Positions 8,835 through 17,578 of a stretch of DNA of 64,000 bases are shown here, one piece after another; positions within the stretch are counted from its first letter, which is position 1; each line of letters opens with the position of its first letter. The position numbers and the translations under genes are program-made. The stretch is taken from contig NZ_KB849164.1 in assembly GCF_000367925.1 (NCBI RefSeq), forward strand, positions 784,349-848,348, given 5' to 3'. The DNA comes from Acinetobacter bohemicus ANC 3994 (GTDB lineage Bacteria; Pseudomonadota; Gammaproteobacteria; Pseudomonadales; Moraxellaceae). Below the pieces are notes generated by a model. The model was not told where the DNA came from, made no database searches, and worked only from the letters and a program-made list of their open reading frames with translations.

Positions 8835-9848
8835 ATGAAAACACAACGTGAACAAATCATACATACATGGATTACATCTGTACTTGATTCAGATCAATTT
8901 GAAATTAATTTTTTGCCAGGCGATGCAAGCTTCCGTCGTTATGCACGAATCAAGTTGAATAATAAAACATTTATGCTTATGGATGCACCACCAGAAAAAG
9001 AAGATTGTGTACCTTTTGTGACGATTGACCAGTTTTTCGATACGCATGGTGTTCGTGTACCGCATATCGTTGCAAAAGATTTACAGCAAGGTTTTTTATT
9101 ACTTGAAGATTTTGGTGATGTTTTACTCTCAACTCTGCTGAACGATGACACTGTTGATGCCTATTATGCGCAAAGTTTTAAACAGTTAATTGAATTGCAA
9201 GCGATTGATGGTGTGAAACAATTTCCTGAATATTCGTATGAAAAATTGCTCAGCGAGATGCAATTATTGACCGATTGGATGCTGCCATCACTGCACATTG
9301 AGCCAAGCAAAGAAGAGCAGGCGTTAATTAAACGAACCTTTGCAATTTTGGCCAATGCTGCATTGGCACAACCACAAGTGATCGTGCATCGCGATTTTCA
9401 TAGCCGTAATTTGATGAAAATTGAAGGTGAAACGGAACTTGGGGTGATTGATTTCCAAGATGCCGTGATTGGCGCGGATACTTACGACCTAATTTCTATT
9501 ACCCGTGACGCTTATGTGCAGTGGAATGCCGATCAAGTTTATGCATGGTTTAAGGTTTTCTATGATTTGTTGCCTGAAGCTGCAAAACAAGACCGTGATT
9601 TTGAACAGTTTAAACGTGATGCTGATTTAATGGCGATTCAACGACACATTAAAATTTTAGGTATTTTTGTACGTTTATTTGAGCGTGATGGAAAAACCGG
9701 TTACCTCAAAGATTTACCGCGTGTGATGTGGTATTTACTTGAAGAAAGTAAGCCGTATGCAGAATTACAACCGTTTATGCAGTTTATTCACGCTAAAGTA
9801 ATGCCGAAATTTGAAGCCAAATACGGTATTTACGAGGTTGCTGCATAA
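8835..9848 (+). CDS. amgK: Anomeric MurNAc/GlcNAc kinase AmgK
   Basis: AmgK phosphorylates the anomeric hydroxyl of N-acetylmuramic acid, the first step of the peptidoglycan recycling shortcut that bypasses de novo UDP-MurNAc synthesis (and so the fosfomycin target MurA). The 337-residue protein has the aminoglycoside-phosphotransferase fold: the catalytic loop VIVHRDFHSRNLM and the metal-binding GVIDFQDAVIGADTYDL are both present. The downstream gene is murU, overlapping by one base (TAATG). The same pair sits beside lptD-surA in Pseudomonas. Sequence alone would only say APT-family kinase; the context makes AmgK likely. Confidence 0.88.
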   Translation: MKTQREQIIHTWITSVLDSDQFEINFLPGDASFRRYARIKLNNKTFMLMDAPPEKEDCVPFVTIDQFFDTHGVRVPHIVAKDLQQGFLLLEDFGDVLLSTLLNDDTVDAYYAQSFKQLIELQAIDGVKQFPEYSYEKLLSEMQLLTDWMLPSLHIEPSKEEQALIKRTFAILANAALAQPQVIVHRDFHSRNLMKIEGETELGVIDFQDAVIGADTYDLISITRDAYVQWNADQVYAWFKVFYDLLPEAAKQDRDFEQFKRDADLMAIQRHIKILGIFVRLFERDGKTGYLKDLPRVMWYLLEESKPYAELQPFMQFIHAKVMPKFEAKYGIYEVAA

Positions 9849-10537
9849 TGAAAGCCATGATTTTAGCTGCGGGTCTAGGAAACCGCATGCGTCCACTGAC
9901 TTTATACAAGCCCAAACCATTGCTTGAAGTGGGTGGTAAGCCATTGATTGTATGGCATATCAAAAAACTAAAAGAAATTGGTGTGACTGAAATAGTCATT
10001 AATTCAGCATGGCTAGCAGATGTTCTGATTGGTGCTTTGGGCGATGGTTCACAGTTTGGCGTACAGATTCGCTGGACACGTGAGGATGAAGGGTTAGAAA
10101 CCGCAGGTGGCATCATTAATGCTTTACCCTTACTTGGGACAGAACCTTTTATACTGGTAAATGGTGATGTCTGGACCACCTTTGATTTTCGTTCTTTACT
10201 TGATGTAAATCTTGAAAATGATCTTGCTCATTTGGTCTTGGTGAATAACCCTGAACAGCACCCGAATGGTGATTTTACCCTTACAGCAGGGCGAGCGTAT
10301 ACCTTTGATCAAAATCAACAGGGTGAAAATTTAACCTTTAGTGGGGTTTCCGTCATTCATCCTAAAATGTTTGATGGTCTGGAAAATGGCAAACGACCAC
10401 TTGCACCTTTATTAAAAAAGGCCATGTTGGATGGAAAAATTTCAGCAGAAAAAATGCAAGCAGCTTGGGTTGATGTTGGCACACCAGAACGATTAAGTGA
10501 CCTAGATCTACAGATTCGTCAAGGGATGTACGCTTAA
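9848..10537 (+). CDS. murU: N-acetylmuramate-1-phosphate uridylyltransferase MurU
   Basis: MurU converts MurNAc-1-phosphate and UTP to UDP-MurNAc, completing the AmgK-MurU recycling route. The 229-residue nucleotidyltransferase starts MKAMILAAGLGNRMRPLT, the sugar-nucleotidyltransferase signature (LAAGxGxRMxPLT), with KPKPLLEVGGKPLI next. A LVNGDVWT segment supplies the metal-binding Asp. It shares one base with amgK (TAATG). No further gene is co-directional until rsmG, 84 nt downstream. Confidence 0.9.
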   Translation: MKAMILAAGLGNRMRPLTLYKPKPLLEVGGKPLIVWHIKKLKEIGVTEIVINSAWLADVLIGALGDGSQFGVQIRWTREDEGLETAGGIINALPLLGTEPFILVNGDVWTTFDFRSLLDVNLENDLAHLVLVNNPEQHPNGDFTLTAGRAYTFDQNQQGENLTFSGVSVIHPKMFDGLENGKRPLAPLLKKAMLDGKISAEKMQAAWVDVGTPERLSDLDLQIRQGMYA

Positions 10538-10621
10538 GTGCATAATCACTAGGCGTTAACTAGTGTTCCACGGCTTAGAAATCGGTATACTTCAGTTTAA
10601 TTTTATTGAGATGTCTTCTTT

Positions 10622-11254
10622 ATGCATCCTTTTTTTCAAGACTTAAAGCAAGGTAGTCAAAAGCTTGGCTTAGATTTGAGTGAAGAAGCATTAAATTTAT
10701 TGCTGAAGTATCAAGATGCACTTGTGCTGTGGAACAAAGCTTATAATTTAACAGCGATTCGTGATCCTAAAGAAATGTTGGTGAAACATTTGCTTGATAG
10801 TCTAAGTATTTTAAAAGACTTACCACAAGGTCGTTTGCTTGACATTGGTACGGGCGGCGGTATGCCGGGCATGATCATTGCTTTGTGTCAGCCAGAACGC
10901 GAATGTGTTTTACTCGATTCAAATGGCAAAAAAATTCGTTTCTTGAAGCAATTTATTGCTGATTTAAAACTAAAAAATGTAATTGCAGTGCAAACACGTG
11001 TTGAAAATACTGACAGTATTGATGACTTGGGACAATTTGATGTCATCACCAGTCGCGCCTTTGCATCCTTAATTGACTTTGTTGCTGCATCGAAACCGTA
11101 TATGCATGAGCACAGTATCATTGCTTCAATGAAGGGCTTAATTCCTGAAGAGGAAGTTGCAGTCATTAAGCAAGAATTTAGCTGTGACATCGTTGCATTA
11201 ACGGTTCCGCGCTTAGATGAACAGCGTCATCTACTTTTGTTAAAACGTATTTAA
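10622..11254 (+). CDS. rsmG: 16S rRNA (guanine527-N7) methyltransferase RsmG
   Basis: RsmG (GidB) methylates N7 of G527 in 16S rRNA; its loss gives low-level streptomycin resistance in other bacteria. The 210-residue protein has the GidB N-terminal helix region (LLKYQDALVLWNKAYNLTAI) and the SAM-binding motif LLDIGTGGGMPGMIIAL. It also has the VQTRVEN and DVITSRAFASL segments of the family. It heads the block rsmG-parA-parB. The usual neighbour mnmG (gidA) is not upstream here. Confidence 0.95.
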   Translation: MHPFFQDLKQGSQKLGLDLSEEALNLLLKYQDALVLWNKAYNLTAIRDPKEMLVKHLLDSLSILKDLPQGRLLDIGTGGGMPGMIIALCQPERECVLLDSNGKKIRFLKQFIADLKLKNVIAVQTRVENTDSIDDLGQFDVITSRAFASLIDFVAASKPYMHEHSIIASMKGLIPEEEVAVIKQEFSCDIVALTVPRLDEQRHLLLLKRI

Positions 11255-11279
11255 TTATTTTTGAAGGGTTGGGGTTACC

Positions 11280-12062
11280 ATGGCACAAATTATTGCGATT
11301 GCGAACCAAAAAGGTGGTGTAGGCAAGACCACAACCGCAGTAAATTTGGCAGCATCGTTAGCTGTGTTAAAGAAGCGCGTTTTACTTGTGGACATGGATT
11401 CACAGGGAAATGCCACGATGGGATCTGGTATCCAAAAAAATGATCTTTTATATTCAGTTACGGATGTTTTGTTGGGCGAAGTTCCGATTGAAACAGCCAT
11501 TACCAAAGCTGAAGTGGGTTATAAAGTTTTAGGTGCAAATCGTGATTTAGCCGGTGTGGAACTTGCGATTGCGGAACAAGAGGGTCGTGAGTTTATTCTG
11601 CGTGAAGCATTAAAAGAAATAGATCATTCTTTTGATTATATTATTGTCGACTGTGCACCTAGTCTAAGCTTAATTACAGTCAATGCTTTAGCTGCGGTGC
11701 AGGGCGTACTTATTCCAATGCAATGTGAATATTATGCACTGGAAGGTTTAGCTGATTTGACTCAAACCATTGATCGTATTCAACAAGCACTGAATCCTGA
11801 TTTGAAAATTATAGGTGTATTGCGCACCATGTATGATGCACGAAATGCATTGACGCGTGATGTTTCCGAAGAGCTTGAACAATACTTTGGCAAGAAACTG
11901 TATGACACCGTTATTCCGCGTAATGTGCGCTTAGCAGAAGCACCTGCACATGGTTTACCGATTATTTTCTTTGAAAAAAGTTCAAAAGGTGCAGTTGCTT
12001 ACTTAAATTTAGCAGCTGAAATGGTAAAAAAAAGTAAAGTACAAAAAGGAATGACAGCATGA
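11280..12062 (+). CDS. parA: Chromosome-partitioning ATPase ParA (Soj)
   Basis: This Walker-type ATPase binds nucleoid DNA and moves ParB-parS complexes during chromosome segregation. The 260-residue protein starts with the deviant Walker A motif NQKGGVGKTTTAVNLAA and continues with LLVDMDSQGNATMGSG and the Walker B-like IIVDCAPSLSLITVNAL. It has no N-terminal helix-turn-helix, so it is a chromosomal (Soj-type) rather than plasmid P1-type ParA. The stop overlaps the parB start (ATGA). A good ribosome binding site (GAAGGG) precedes the ATG. Confidence 0.95.
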   Translation: MAQIIAIANQKGGVGKTTTAVNLAASLAVLKKRVLLVDMDSQGNATMGSGIQKNDLLYSVTDVLLGEVPIETAITKAEVGYKVLGANRDLAGVELAIAEQEGREFILREALKEIDHSFDYIIVDCAPSLSLITVNALAAVQGVLIPMQCEYYALEGLADLTQTIDRIQQALNPDLKIIGVLRTMYDARNALTRDVSEELEQYFGKKLYDTVIPRNVRLAEAPAHGLPIIFFEKSSKGAVAYLNLAAEMVKKSKVQKGMTA

Positions 12063-12946
12063 CCATAAAAAAACGAGGTTTGGCTAAAGGTCGTGGTTTG
12101 GATGCCTTGCTTGGTTCAATCCAAAAAGAAAAACTACAAATGGAAGCTCAGGCTTTAGATCATGGTCAGTTAAAACAAATTAATGTTCATTTGCTGACCC
12201 GTGGTGAATATCAACCTCGACGTTTTATTCATGAGCACGATCTTCAAGAGCTTGCGGCTTCAATTGAAAAACATGGTGTGATGCAGCCGATTGTCATCCG
12301 TCCAATCGATGACGAAAAATTTCCTTATGAAATTATTGCTGGTGAGCGCCGCTGGCGAGCTGCACAACTAGCAGGTTTAACTGAAATTCCTGCGATTGTG
12401 CGTGATTTAACCGATCAAGTTGCGATTGCTTTAGCATTGATTGAAAACATTCAACGTCAAGATTTGAATCCAATTGATCAAGCAATGGCGTTACAGCGTT
12501 TTCATGAAGAGTTTGGCTTAAGTCACCAAGAAATTGCCGATACCGTCGGCAAAGCACGGACGACCATCAGTAATTTATTGCGTTTACTGTCCTTGGCAGA
12601 ATCGGTCAAAGATTTTATGCAGCAAGGTTTGCTTGACATGGGGCATGCCCGTGCAATTTTAACTTTAAAAGCCAAAGATCAGCTTAAAGTTGCAGAACAT
12701 GTGATTGAAAAAAGTTTATCTGTGCGTCAAACAGAGCAATTGGTGCGTGATTTGAATGCACCGAAACAAGAAAAAGCCAAAGCAGACGTTGCACCAGATA
12801 TTCAACAATTAACACAACGTTTAGCAGAACGTTTTAGTGCAGATGTAAAGATTGATCATAATAAGCAAGGTAAAGGAAAATTAGTCATTCAATATCATTC
12901 TTTGGATGAATTGGATGGCATTCTAAATATTTGTTTCGCAGAATAA
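12059..12946 (+). CDS. parB: Chromosome-partitioning protein ParB (Spo0J)
   Basis: ParB is a CTPase clamp that loads at parS sites and spreads. The 295-residue protein has the N-terminal ParB/Sulfiredoxin-like domain with the CTP-binding motif GERRWRAAQLAGL. The neighbouring segment ALIENIQRQDLNPIDQA is also conserved, and a central helix-turn-helix follows (LSHQEIADTVGKARTTISNLLRLL). A short C-terminal dimerisation region ends the protein. It overlaps parA by 4 nt. I found only a half-site resembling parS in the window. Confidence 0.95.
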   Translation: MTIKKRGLAKGRGLDALLGSIQKEKLQMEAQALDHGQLKQINVHLLTRGEYQPRRFIHEHDLQELAASIEKHGVMQPIVIRPIDDEKFPYEIIAGERRWRAAQLAGLTEIPAIVRDLTDQVAIALALIENIQRQDLNPIDQAMALQRFHEEFGLSHQEIADTVGKARTTISNLLRLLSLAESVKDFMQQGLLDMGHARAILTLKAKDQLKVAEHVIEKSLSVRQTEQLVRDLNAPKQEKAKADVAPDIQQLTQRLAERFSADVKIDHNKQGKGKLVIQYHSLDELDGILNICFAE

Positions 12947-12970
12947 TTTTTTATTTTATTGGGGAAATAC

Positions 12971-13609
12971 ATGTGGGAATTAGTCAAAGCAGGTGGGTGG
13001 TTAATGCTGCCCCTTGTTTTATGCTCGATTTTTACTGTTGCAATTACAATTGAACGCATGATTCGGTTAAAAAAATCGCTGATTTTGCCAAAAGCATTAT
13101 TACTGAATCAGACTCAAAATGCACATGCGGTCATGCAGCAATTACAACAAGATGAAGCATTAAAAGGCAGTACCTTGGGACGTATTTTTACTGCTGGCTA
13201 TCAAAGTAAAGATCAAAATGAACAATATGCTCGTGCGCAAATGGAAGTCACGGCTTCTCAAGAAATTGGCTATTTGGAAAAAAATATCAATTTCTTAGGT
13301 ACATTAAGTGCTGTAGCGCCACTTTTAGGTTTGTTGGGTACAGTTTTAGGTATTATTGAATCCTTCCTAGTGATCGATTTAGGTACTAATAGTAATCCAA
13401 CACTGATGATTCCAGGTATCTCAAAAGCCTTGATTACCACCGCAGCAGGGATGTTTATTGCAATTCCAGCATTATTTGCTTATCGTTATTTTCAGCGTTT
13501 AGTGCAAGAATATGTTGCCGAGCTTGAGCAACAATCGACATTATTTCATGCGGCTCTTTTCTATCAAAATTCTACAGTTGAAGAACAAGATCTTAGAAAA
13601 GCAGGTTAG
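12971..13609 (+). CDS. exbB: ExbB/TolQ-family proton channel protein
   Basis: MotA/TolQ/ExbB proteins form the inner-membrane proton channel that energises TonB- or Tol-type systems. The 212-residue protein has a first membrane segment at about residues 9-27. Two more follow in the C-terminal half (LGTLSAVAPLLGLLGTVLGI and LITTAAGMFIAIPALFAY), the conserved MotA_ExbB region. The frame also opens at a TTG at 12959; the ATG at 12971 has a GGGGA ribosome binding site. An ExbD partner follows. No tonB lies nearby, and the position just before msbA-lpxK is conserved in pseudomonads, so its energised partner is unknown from this sequence. Confidence 0.88.
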   Translation: MWELVKAGGWLMLPLVLCSIFTVAITIERMIRLKKSLILPKALLLNQTQNAHAVMQQLQQDEALKGSTLGRIFTAGYQSKDQNEQYARAQMEVTASQEIGYLEKNINFLGTLSAVAPLLGLLGTVLGIIESFLVIDLGTNSNPTLMIPGISKALITTAAGMFIAIPALFAYRYFQRLVQEYVAELEQQSTLFHAALFYQNSTVEEQDLRKAG

Positions 13610-13617
13610 GGTGAAAA

Positions 13618-14040
13618 ATGAAATTCAAACGCACACAAGTTGAAGATATTCACATTAACCTGACACCCATGATTGACTGTTTATTGTTTATCTTGGTTTT
13701 CTTATTGTTATCAACCACATTTAACCAATTTAGTCGTATGAATTTAACCTTGCCCGATGCGCAAGGTGTTCCGCCTAAACAATATGAACATAAAATTGAA
13801 GTGGTTGTTGATGCTTCAGGGCATTATTCAATTAATGGACAATCGATCGCGAGTAAAGATGTTGTTGATTTAAATACTGCAATTAAACAGATTTCTAATG
13901 AACGTCGTGATTTAATGTTTGTGATTGCTGCCGATGCTAAAGCCACACATCAAGATGTGATTCGTGTGATGGATGTTGCGGGTCAGCTCGGGTTTGTTAA
14001 TATCAATATTAGTACTAAAGTTCCGTCTAGAGGTTATTAG
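13618..14040 (+). CDS. exbD: ExbD/TolR-family protein
   Basis: This is the small partner of the ExbB-type channel: one membrane segment plus a periplasmic domain. The 140-residue protein has a short basic N-terminus and then INLTPMIDCLLFILVFLLL. The Asp in that segment is the conserved proton-carrying residue of the family. The rest is a periplasmic ExbD domain (VVVDASGHYSINGQ...). Its TAG stop overlaps the GTG start of msbA by one base, tying channel and lipid flippase expression together. Confidence 0.9.
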   Translation: MKFKRTQVEDIHINLTPMIDCLLFILVFLLLSTTFNQFSRMNLTLPDAQGVPPKQYEHKIEVVVDASGHYSINGQSIASKDVVDLNTAIKQISNERRDLMFVIAADAKATHQDVIRVMDVAGQLGFVNINISTKVPSRGY

Positions 14041-15767
14041 TGAAGCAAGATTTTAAAGTCTATCTACGTCTTTTGGGCTATTTAAAGCCTTTTTGGGGTA
14101 TAGCGATATTAGTTTTTATCGGTTTTGCAATTAGTGCAGCAACAGAAGTATCTATTGCAAAATTATTAGAAAAAATCATTACCGCAATCCAACATAGAGA
14201 TCAAGGCTTTACTTCTATATTTCCTTTTTTAGTGGTCTTATTGATGTTTTTCCGTGGCGTAGGCTCCTTTATTGGGGGCTATTTCACGGCAGTGATATCG
14301 CGTAATTTAGTCTTTAATATCCGTCAGGAAGTTTTTGGTAAGTTGCTTAGACTGCCATCTCAATATTATTTAGACAATACCAGCGGTCATATCACCGCTA
14401 AAATTATGTACAACGTGGAGCAATTAACCGCTGCCTCATCTGAATCACTTAAAATCGTTGTGCAACAAGGTTTGATTACTATTGGGTTGTTAGGGTATTT
14501 GTTGTATAGCAATTGGCGACTGACCCTGATTATTCTGATTTTTGCTCCGTTGATGGGTTTCCTGATTCGTAAAGCGTCGAAACGTATGCGGATATTGTCC
14601 ATACAAGTTCAAGACACCATGGGTGATGTCAACCATGTGGTGCAAGAAACAGTGAATGGTAATTTGGTGGTAAAAGGTTTTGGCGGCCAAGAATATGAAC
14701 AAACTCGTTTTAAAGATCACTCGCTTGAAAATTTAAAACGTGGTTTGAAAATGGTGGTGGTGCAGCAGCTCAATAGCCCTGTTGTGCAATTCATTATGTC
14801 AATTGCTATGGGTATTATTATTTGGATTGCGTTACGACCAGAAATTTTACGTGATACCAGTGCCGGTGAGTTCGTTGCTTACATTACAGCAGCGGGTATG
14901 CTAAGCAAACCAATCAAAGCATTAACCGATGTCAATGAAAAATTACAACGTGGTATGGCGGCAGCGCATTCAGTTTTTGAATTACTCGACTTGCCTGAAG
15001 AGCAAAATACAGGGACGTTAACGCCTGTGCTTAAAGGTAATATTCAATTGCAAAATGTGAATTTAATTTATGCAGATGGCCATCAAGCGATTCATGATTT
15101 TAATTTAAATGTTAAAGCCGGTGAAACGGTTGCTCTGGTTGGGCGTTCAGGTGCAGGTAAAACGTCCTTAGTGAATCTACTGGTGCGTTTTCAAGAGACC
15201 AGCTCTGGTCATATTTATTTAGATCAGTACGATATTCAAGATATAGACTTGAACTCTTTGAGAACCCAAGTTGCGATGGTGAATCAGCAAGTGGTGCTAT
15301 TTAATCGTACTGTTCGTGACAATATTGCCTATGGACAGCTCGAAGGTGCAACCGATGCCGATGTTATTGCCGCAGCAAAAGCCGCTTATGCACATGACTT
15401 TATTATGGCTTTACCGCAAGGCTACGATACACAACTGGGTGCACAAGGTTTGAACTTGTCCGGTGGACAACGTCAGCGTATCGCCATTGCACGTGCCATT
15501 TTGAAAAATGCACCCATTTTGATTCTAGATGAAGCCACCAGTGCCTTAGATAACGAATCGGAATACTATATTCAACAGGCTTTTGATGCTGCCATGCAGG
15601 ATCGCACAACGATTGTGATCGCGCATCGTCTATCGACCATTGAAAATGCTGATCTTATTGTGGTGATGGATAAAGGTAGAATTGTCGAGCAAGGTACGCA
15701 TGCGGAATTAATTGCTAAGCGTGGCGCTTATCACCAATTGCATCAGCGTAATTTTGAGGAAAATTGA
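14040..15767 (+). CDS. msbA: Lipid A export ABC transporter MsbA
   Basis: MsbA flips lipid A-core from the inner to the outer leaflet of the inner membrane. The 575-residue half-transporter has an N-terminal six-helix membrane domain (about residues 1-310) and a C-terminal ATPase. The ATPase shows Walker A VGRSGAGKTSLVN, Q-loop VAMVNQQVVLFN, signature LSGGQRQRIAIARAIL, Walker B ILILDEATSALD and the H-loop IAHRLST. It starts with GTG, overlapping the exbD stop. It is followed 4 nt later by lpxK, the usual msbA-lpxK pairing. Confidence 0.95.
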   Translation: MKQDFKVYLRLLGYLKPFWGIAILVFIGFAISAATEVSIAKLLEKIITAIQHRDQGFTSIFPFLVVLLMFFRGVGSFIGGYFTAVISRNLVFNIRQEVFGKLLRLPSQYYLDNTSGHITAKIMYNVEQLTAASSESLKIVVQQGLITIGLLGYLLYSNWRLTLIILIFAPLMGFLIRKASKRMRILSIQVQDTMGDVNHVVQETVNGNLVVKGFGGQEYEQTRFKDHSLENLKRGLKMVVVQQLNSPVVQFIMSIAMGIIIWIALRPEILRDTSAGEFVAYITAAGMLSKPIKALTDVNEKLQRGMAAAHSVFELLDLPEEQNTGTLTPVLKGNIQLQNVNLIYADGHQAIHDFNLNVKAGETVALVGRSGAGKTSLVNLLVRFQETSSGHIYLDQYDIQDIDLNSLRTQVAMVNQQVVLFNRTVRDNIAYGQLEGATDADVIAAAKAAYAHDFIMALPQGYDTQLGAQGLNLSGGQRQRIAIARAILKNAPILILDEATSALDNESEYYIQQAFDAAMQDRTTIVIAHRLSTIENADLIVVMDKGRIVEQGTHAELIAKRGAYHQLHQRNFEEN

Positions 15768-15770
15768 TTT

Positions 15771-16775
15771 ATGTCAATTGCACAATTGATTCAAGATGCT
15801 TGGAATAAACAAGCGAAGTGGTTAATTGTGCTTAGACCTTTGGCATGGCTCTATCGTGGCGGTTTTTTATTGAATAAAAAGCTCTACCAAATGGGCATTA
15901 AATCAAGTTATCAAGCAGCCGTACCCGTGATGGTGATTGGAAATATTACCGTGGGCGGGAGTGGTAAAACACCATTACTGATCCAACTGGTCAGTTATCT
16001 ACAAAATAAAAATATTCGTGTTGGTGTGATTAGTCGTGGTTATGGTGGAAAAGGGCCGTTTCCAGCCTATGTTGATTTGGAATCTGTGCCAGATGTCGTC
16101 GGTGATGAACCTTGTTTGATTGTGCAGTCAACAGGTGTTCCTATGGTGGTGGGTTCAAATCGACAACAGAGTATTGAATATCTATTATCCAAACATGATT
16201 TGGACTTAATTGTTAGTGACGATGGTTTGCAACATTTGGCTTTACAGCGTCAAATTGAGTGGATTGTATTGGATCAAAATCGTGGTTTAGGCAATCAGAA
16301 ATTATTACCTGAAGGCTATTTAAGAGAACCCGTTAGTCGGTTAAATACAGGAACCGTGATTGAGCATGCAGCAAGTCCTAAAACGGCTTTAAATATGCAT
16401 TTAGAGGTGAATACGCCTTATTTACTCAATGCAATCGAAGCTAAAATTTTTAATCCAGCCAATAATTTCTATGCTGTCGTCGGGATTGGTTTTCCGCAAC
16501 GTTTTTATAAAACTTTAGATTCTATCGGTATTCATCAATTTCAATGTCATGAATTTCCAGATCATTATGATTATGAAATCACAGATCTGCAATTTGAAGA
16601 TAGCAATCCAATGATTACCACTGAAAAAGATGCAGTGAAAATTTTGCCTTTATTAAAGCAAAATCCAGATTTTAAACGGGAAATTTGGGTGGTTCCTGTT
16701 GAAGCAGCACTTTCACCTCAGTGTTATGAAATTTTACATCAGCAATTACAGCAAGTCGGTATTCAAATTTCTTAA
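15771..16775 (+). CDS. lpxK: Tetraacyldisaccharide 4'-kinase LpxK
   Basis: LpxK phosphorylates the 4' position of the lipid A disaccharide on the inner membrane. The 334-residue protein has an N-terminal amphipathic/membrane-associated helix and the Walker A motif VIGNITVGGSGKTP (about residues 55-68). The SRGYGG and DDGLQH motifs and TTEKDAVK near the C-terminus are family hallmarks. It is packed between msbA and kdsB in the LPS precursor section of the operon. Confidence 0.95.
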   Translation: MSIAQLIQDAWNKQAKWLIVLRPLAWLYRGGFLLNKKLYQMGIKSSYQAAVPVMVIGNITVGGSGKTPLLIQLVSYLQNKNIRVGVISRGYGGKGPFPAYVDLESVPDVVGDEPCLIVQSTGVPMVVGSNRQQSIEYLLSKHDLDLIVSDDGLQHLALQRQIEWIVLDQNRGLGNQKLLPEGYLREPVSRLNTGTVIEHAASPKTALNMHLEVNTPYLLNAIEAKIFNPANNFYAVVGIGFPQRFYKTLDSIGIHQFQCHEFPDHYDYEITDLQFEDSNPMITTEKDAVKILPLLKQNPDFKREIWVVPVEAALSPQCYEILHQQLQQVGIQIS

Positions 16776-16787
16776 GGTTCATCATTT

Positions 16788-17549
16788 ATGAAACATATTG
16801 TTATTCCTGCGCGTTTTGCAAGTTCACGTTTACCCGGTAAGCCATTGTTAGAAATACATGGTCGTCCAATGGTTTTACGTGTGGTTGATCAAGCAAAAAA
16901 AGTCGCAGGTTTTGATGACTTATGTGTTGCTACCGATGATGAGCGTATTGCTGAAGTTTGTCGTGCTGAAGGGATTGATGTTGTGCTGACCCATGCAGAT
17001 CATCCATCGGGTACAGATCGCTTAAGTGAGGTTGCTCGAATTAAGGGTTGGGCAAGTGAAGATATTGTGGTTAATGTACAGGGCGATGAACCTTTGCTTC
17101 CAGCACAATTGGTACAGCAAGTTGCGCAATTATTGCAATCACAGCCTGAATCTTCCATGTCAACATTGTGTGAACCAATTCATAGCCTAGAAGAATTTAA
17201 GCGTGACAGCATTGTGAAAGTGGTGATGTCTAAATACAACCAAGCTTTGTATTTTAGTCGTGCGACCATTCCTTATGATCGTGATGGCGCTCAGCAACAG
17301 GTTCAATCATTGCATCCGCAAGCATATCGCCACTTAGGTTTATATGCTTATCGCGTCAATTTGCTACAAGAATATGTGTCTTGGGACATGGGTGTGTTGG
17401 AGCAGCTTGAAAGCTTGGAACAATTACGCGTACTGGAAAATGGTCATCGTATTGCGATTGCGGTTGCAGAAGCAAACTTGCCACCGGGTGTCGATACACA
17501 AGCCGATTTAGATCGTCTAAATGAAATGGATGTATCTTGCTTTGAGTAG
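16788..17549 (+). CDS. kdsB: CMP-KDO synthetase KdsB
   Basis: KdsB activates KDO with CTP for transfer to lipid A. The 253-residue protein starts IVIPARFASSRLPGKPL, the CMP-sugar synthetase signature. VATDDERIAE, VQGDEPLLP and LGLYAYR all match KdsB. It ends the rsmG-to-kdsB run; holB follows after a 29-nt gap. Confidence 0.96.
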   Translation: MKHIVIPARFASSRLPGKPLLEIHGRPMVLRVVDQAKKVAGFDDLCVATDDERIAEVCRAEGIDVVLTHADHPSGTDRLSEVARIKGWASEDIVVNVQGDEPLLPAQLVQQVAQLLQSQPESSMSTLCEPIHSLEEFKRDSIVKVVMSKYNQALYFSRATIPYDRDGAQQQVQSLHPQAYRHLGLYAYRVNLLQEYVSWDMGVLEQLESLEQLRVLENGHRIAIAVAEANLPPGVDTQADLDRLNEMDVSCFE

Positions 17550-17578
17550 GATTTTGGCGCAGGTTGGATTTAAATTTA

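Noticed and set aside
10564..10571. tgttccac upstream of rsmG, resembling a parS half-site
   Set aside because: The second half (gtggaaca) is absent, and an 8-nt match is expected by chance; not called as parS.
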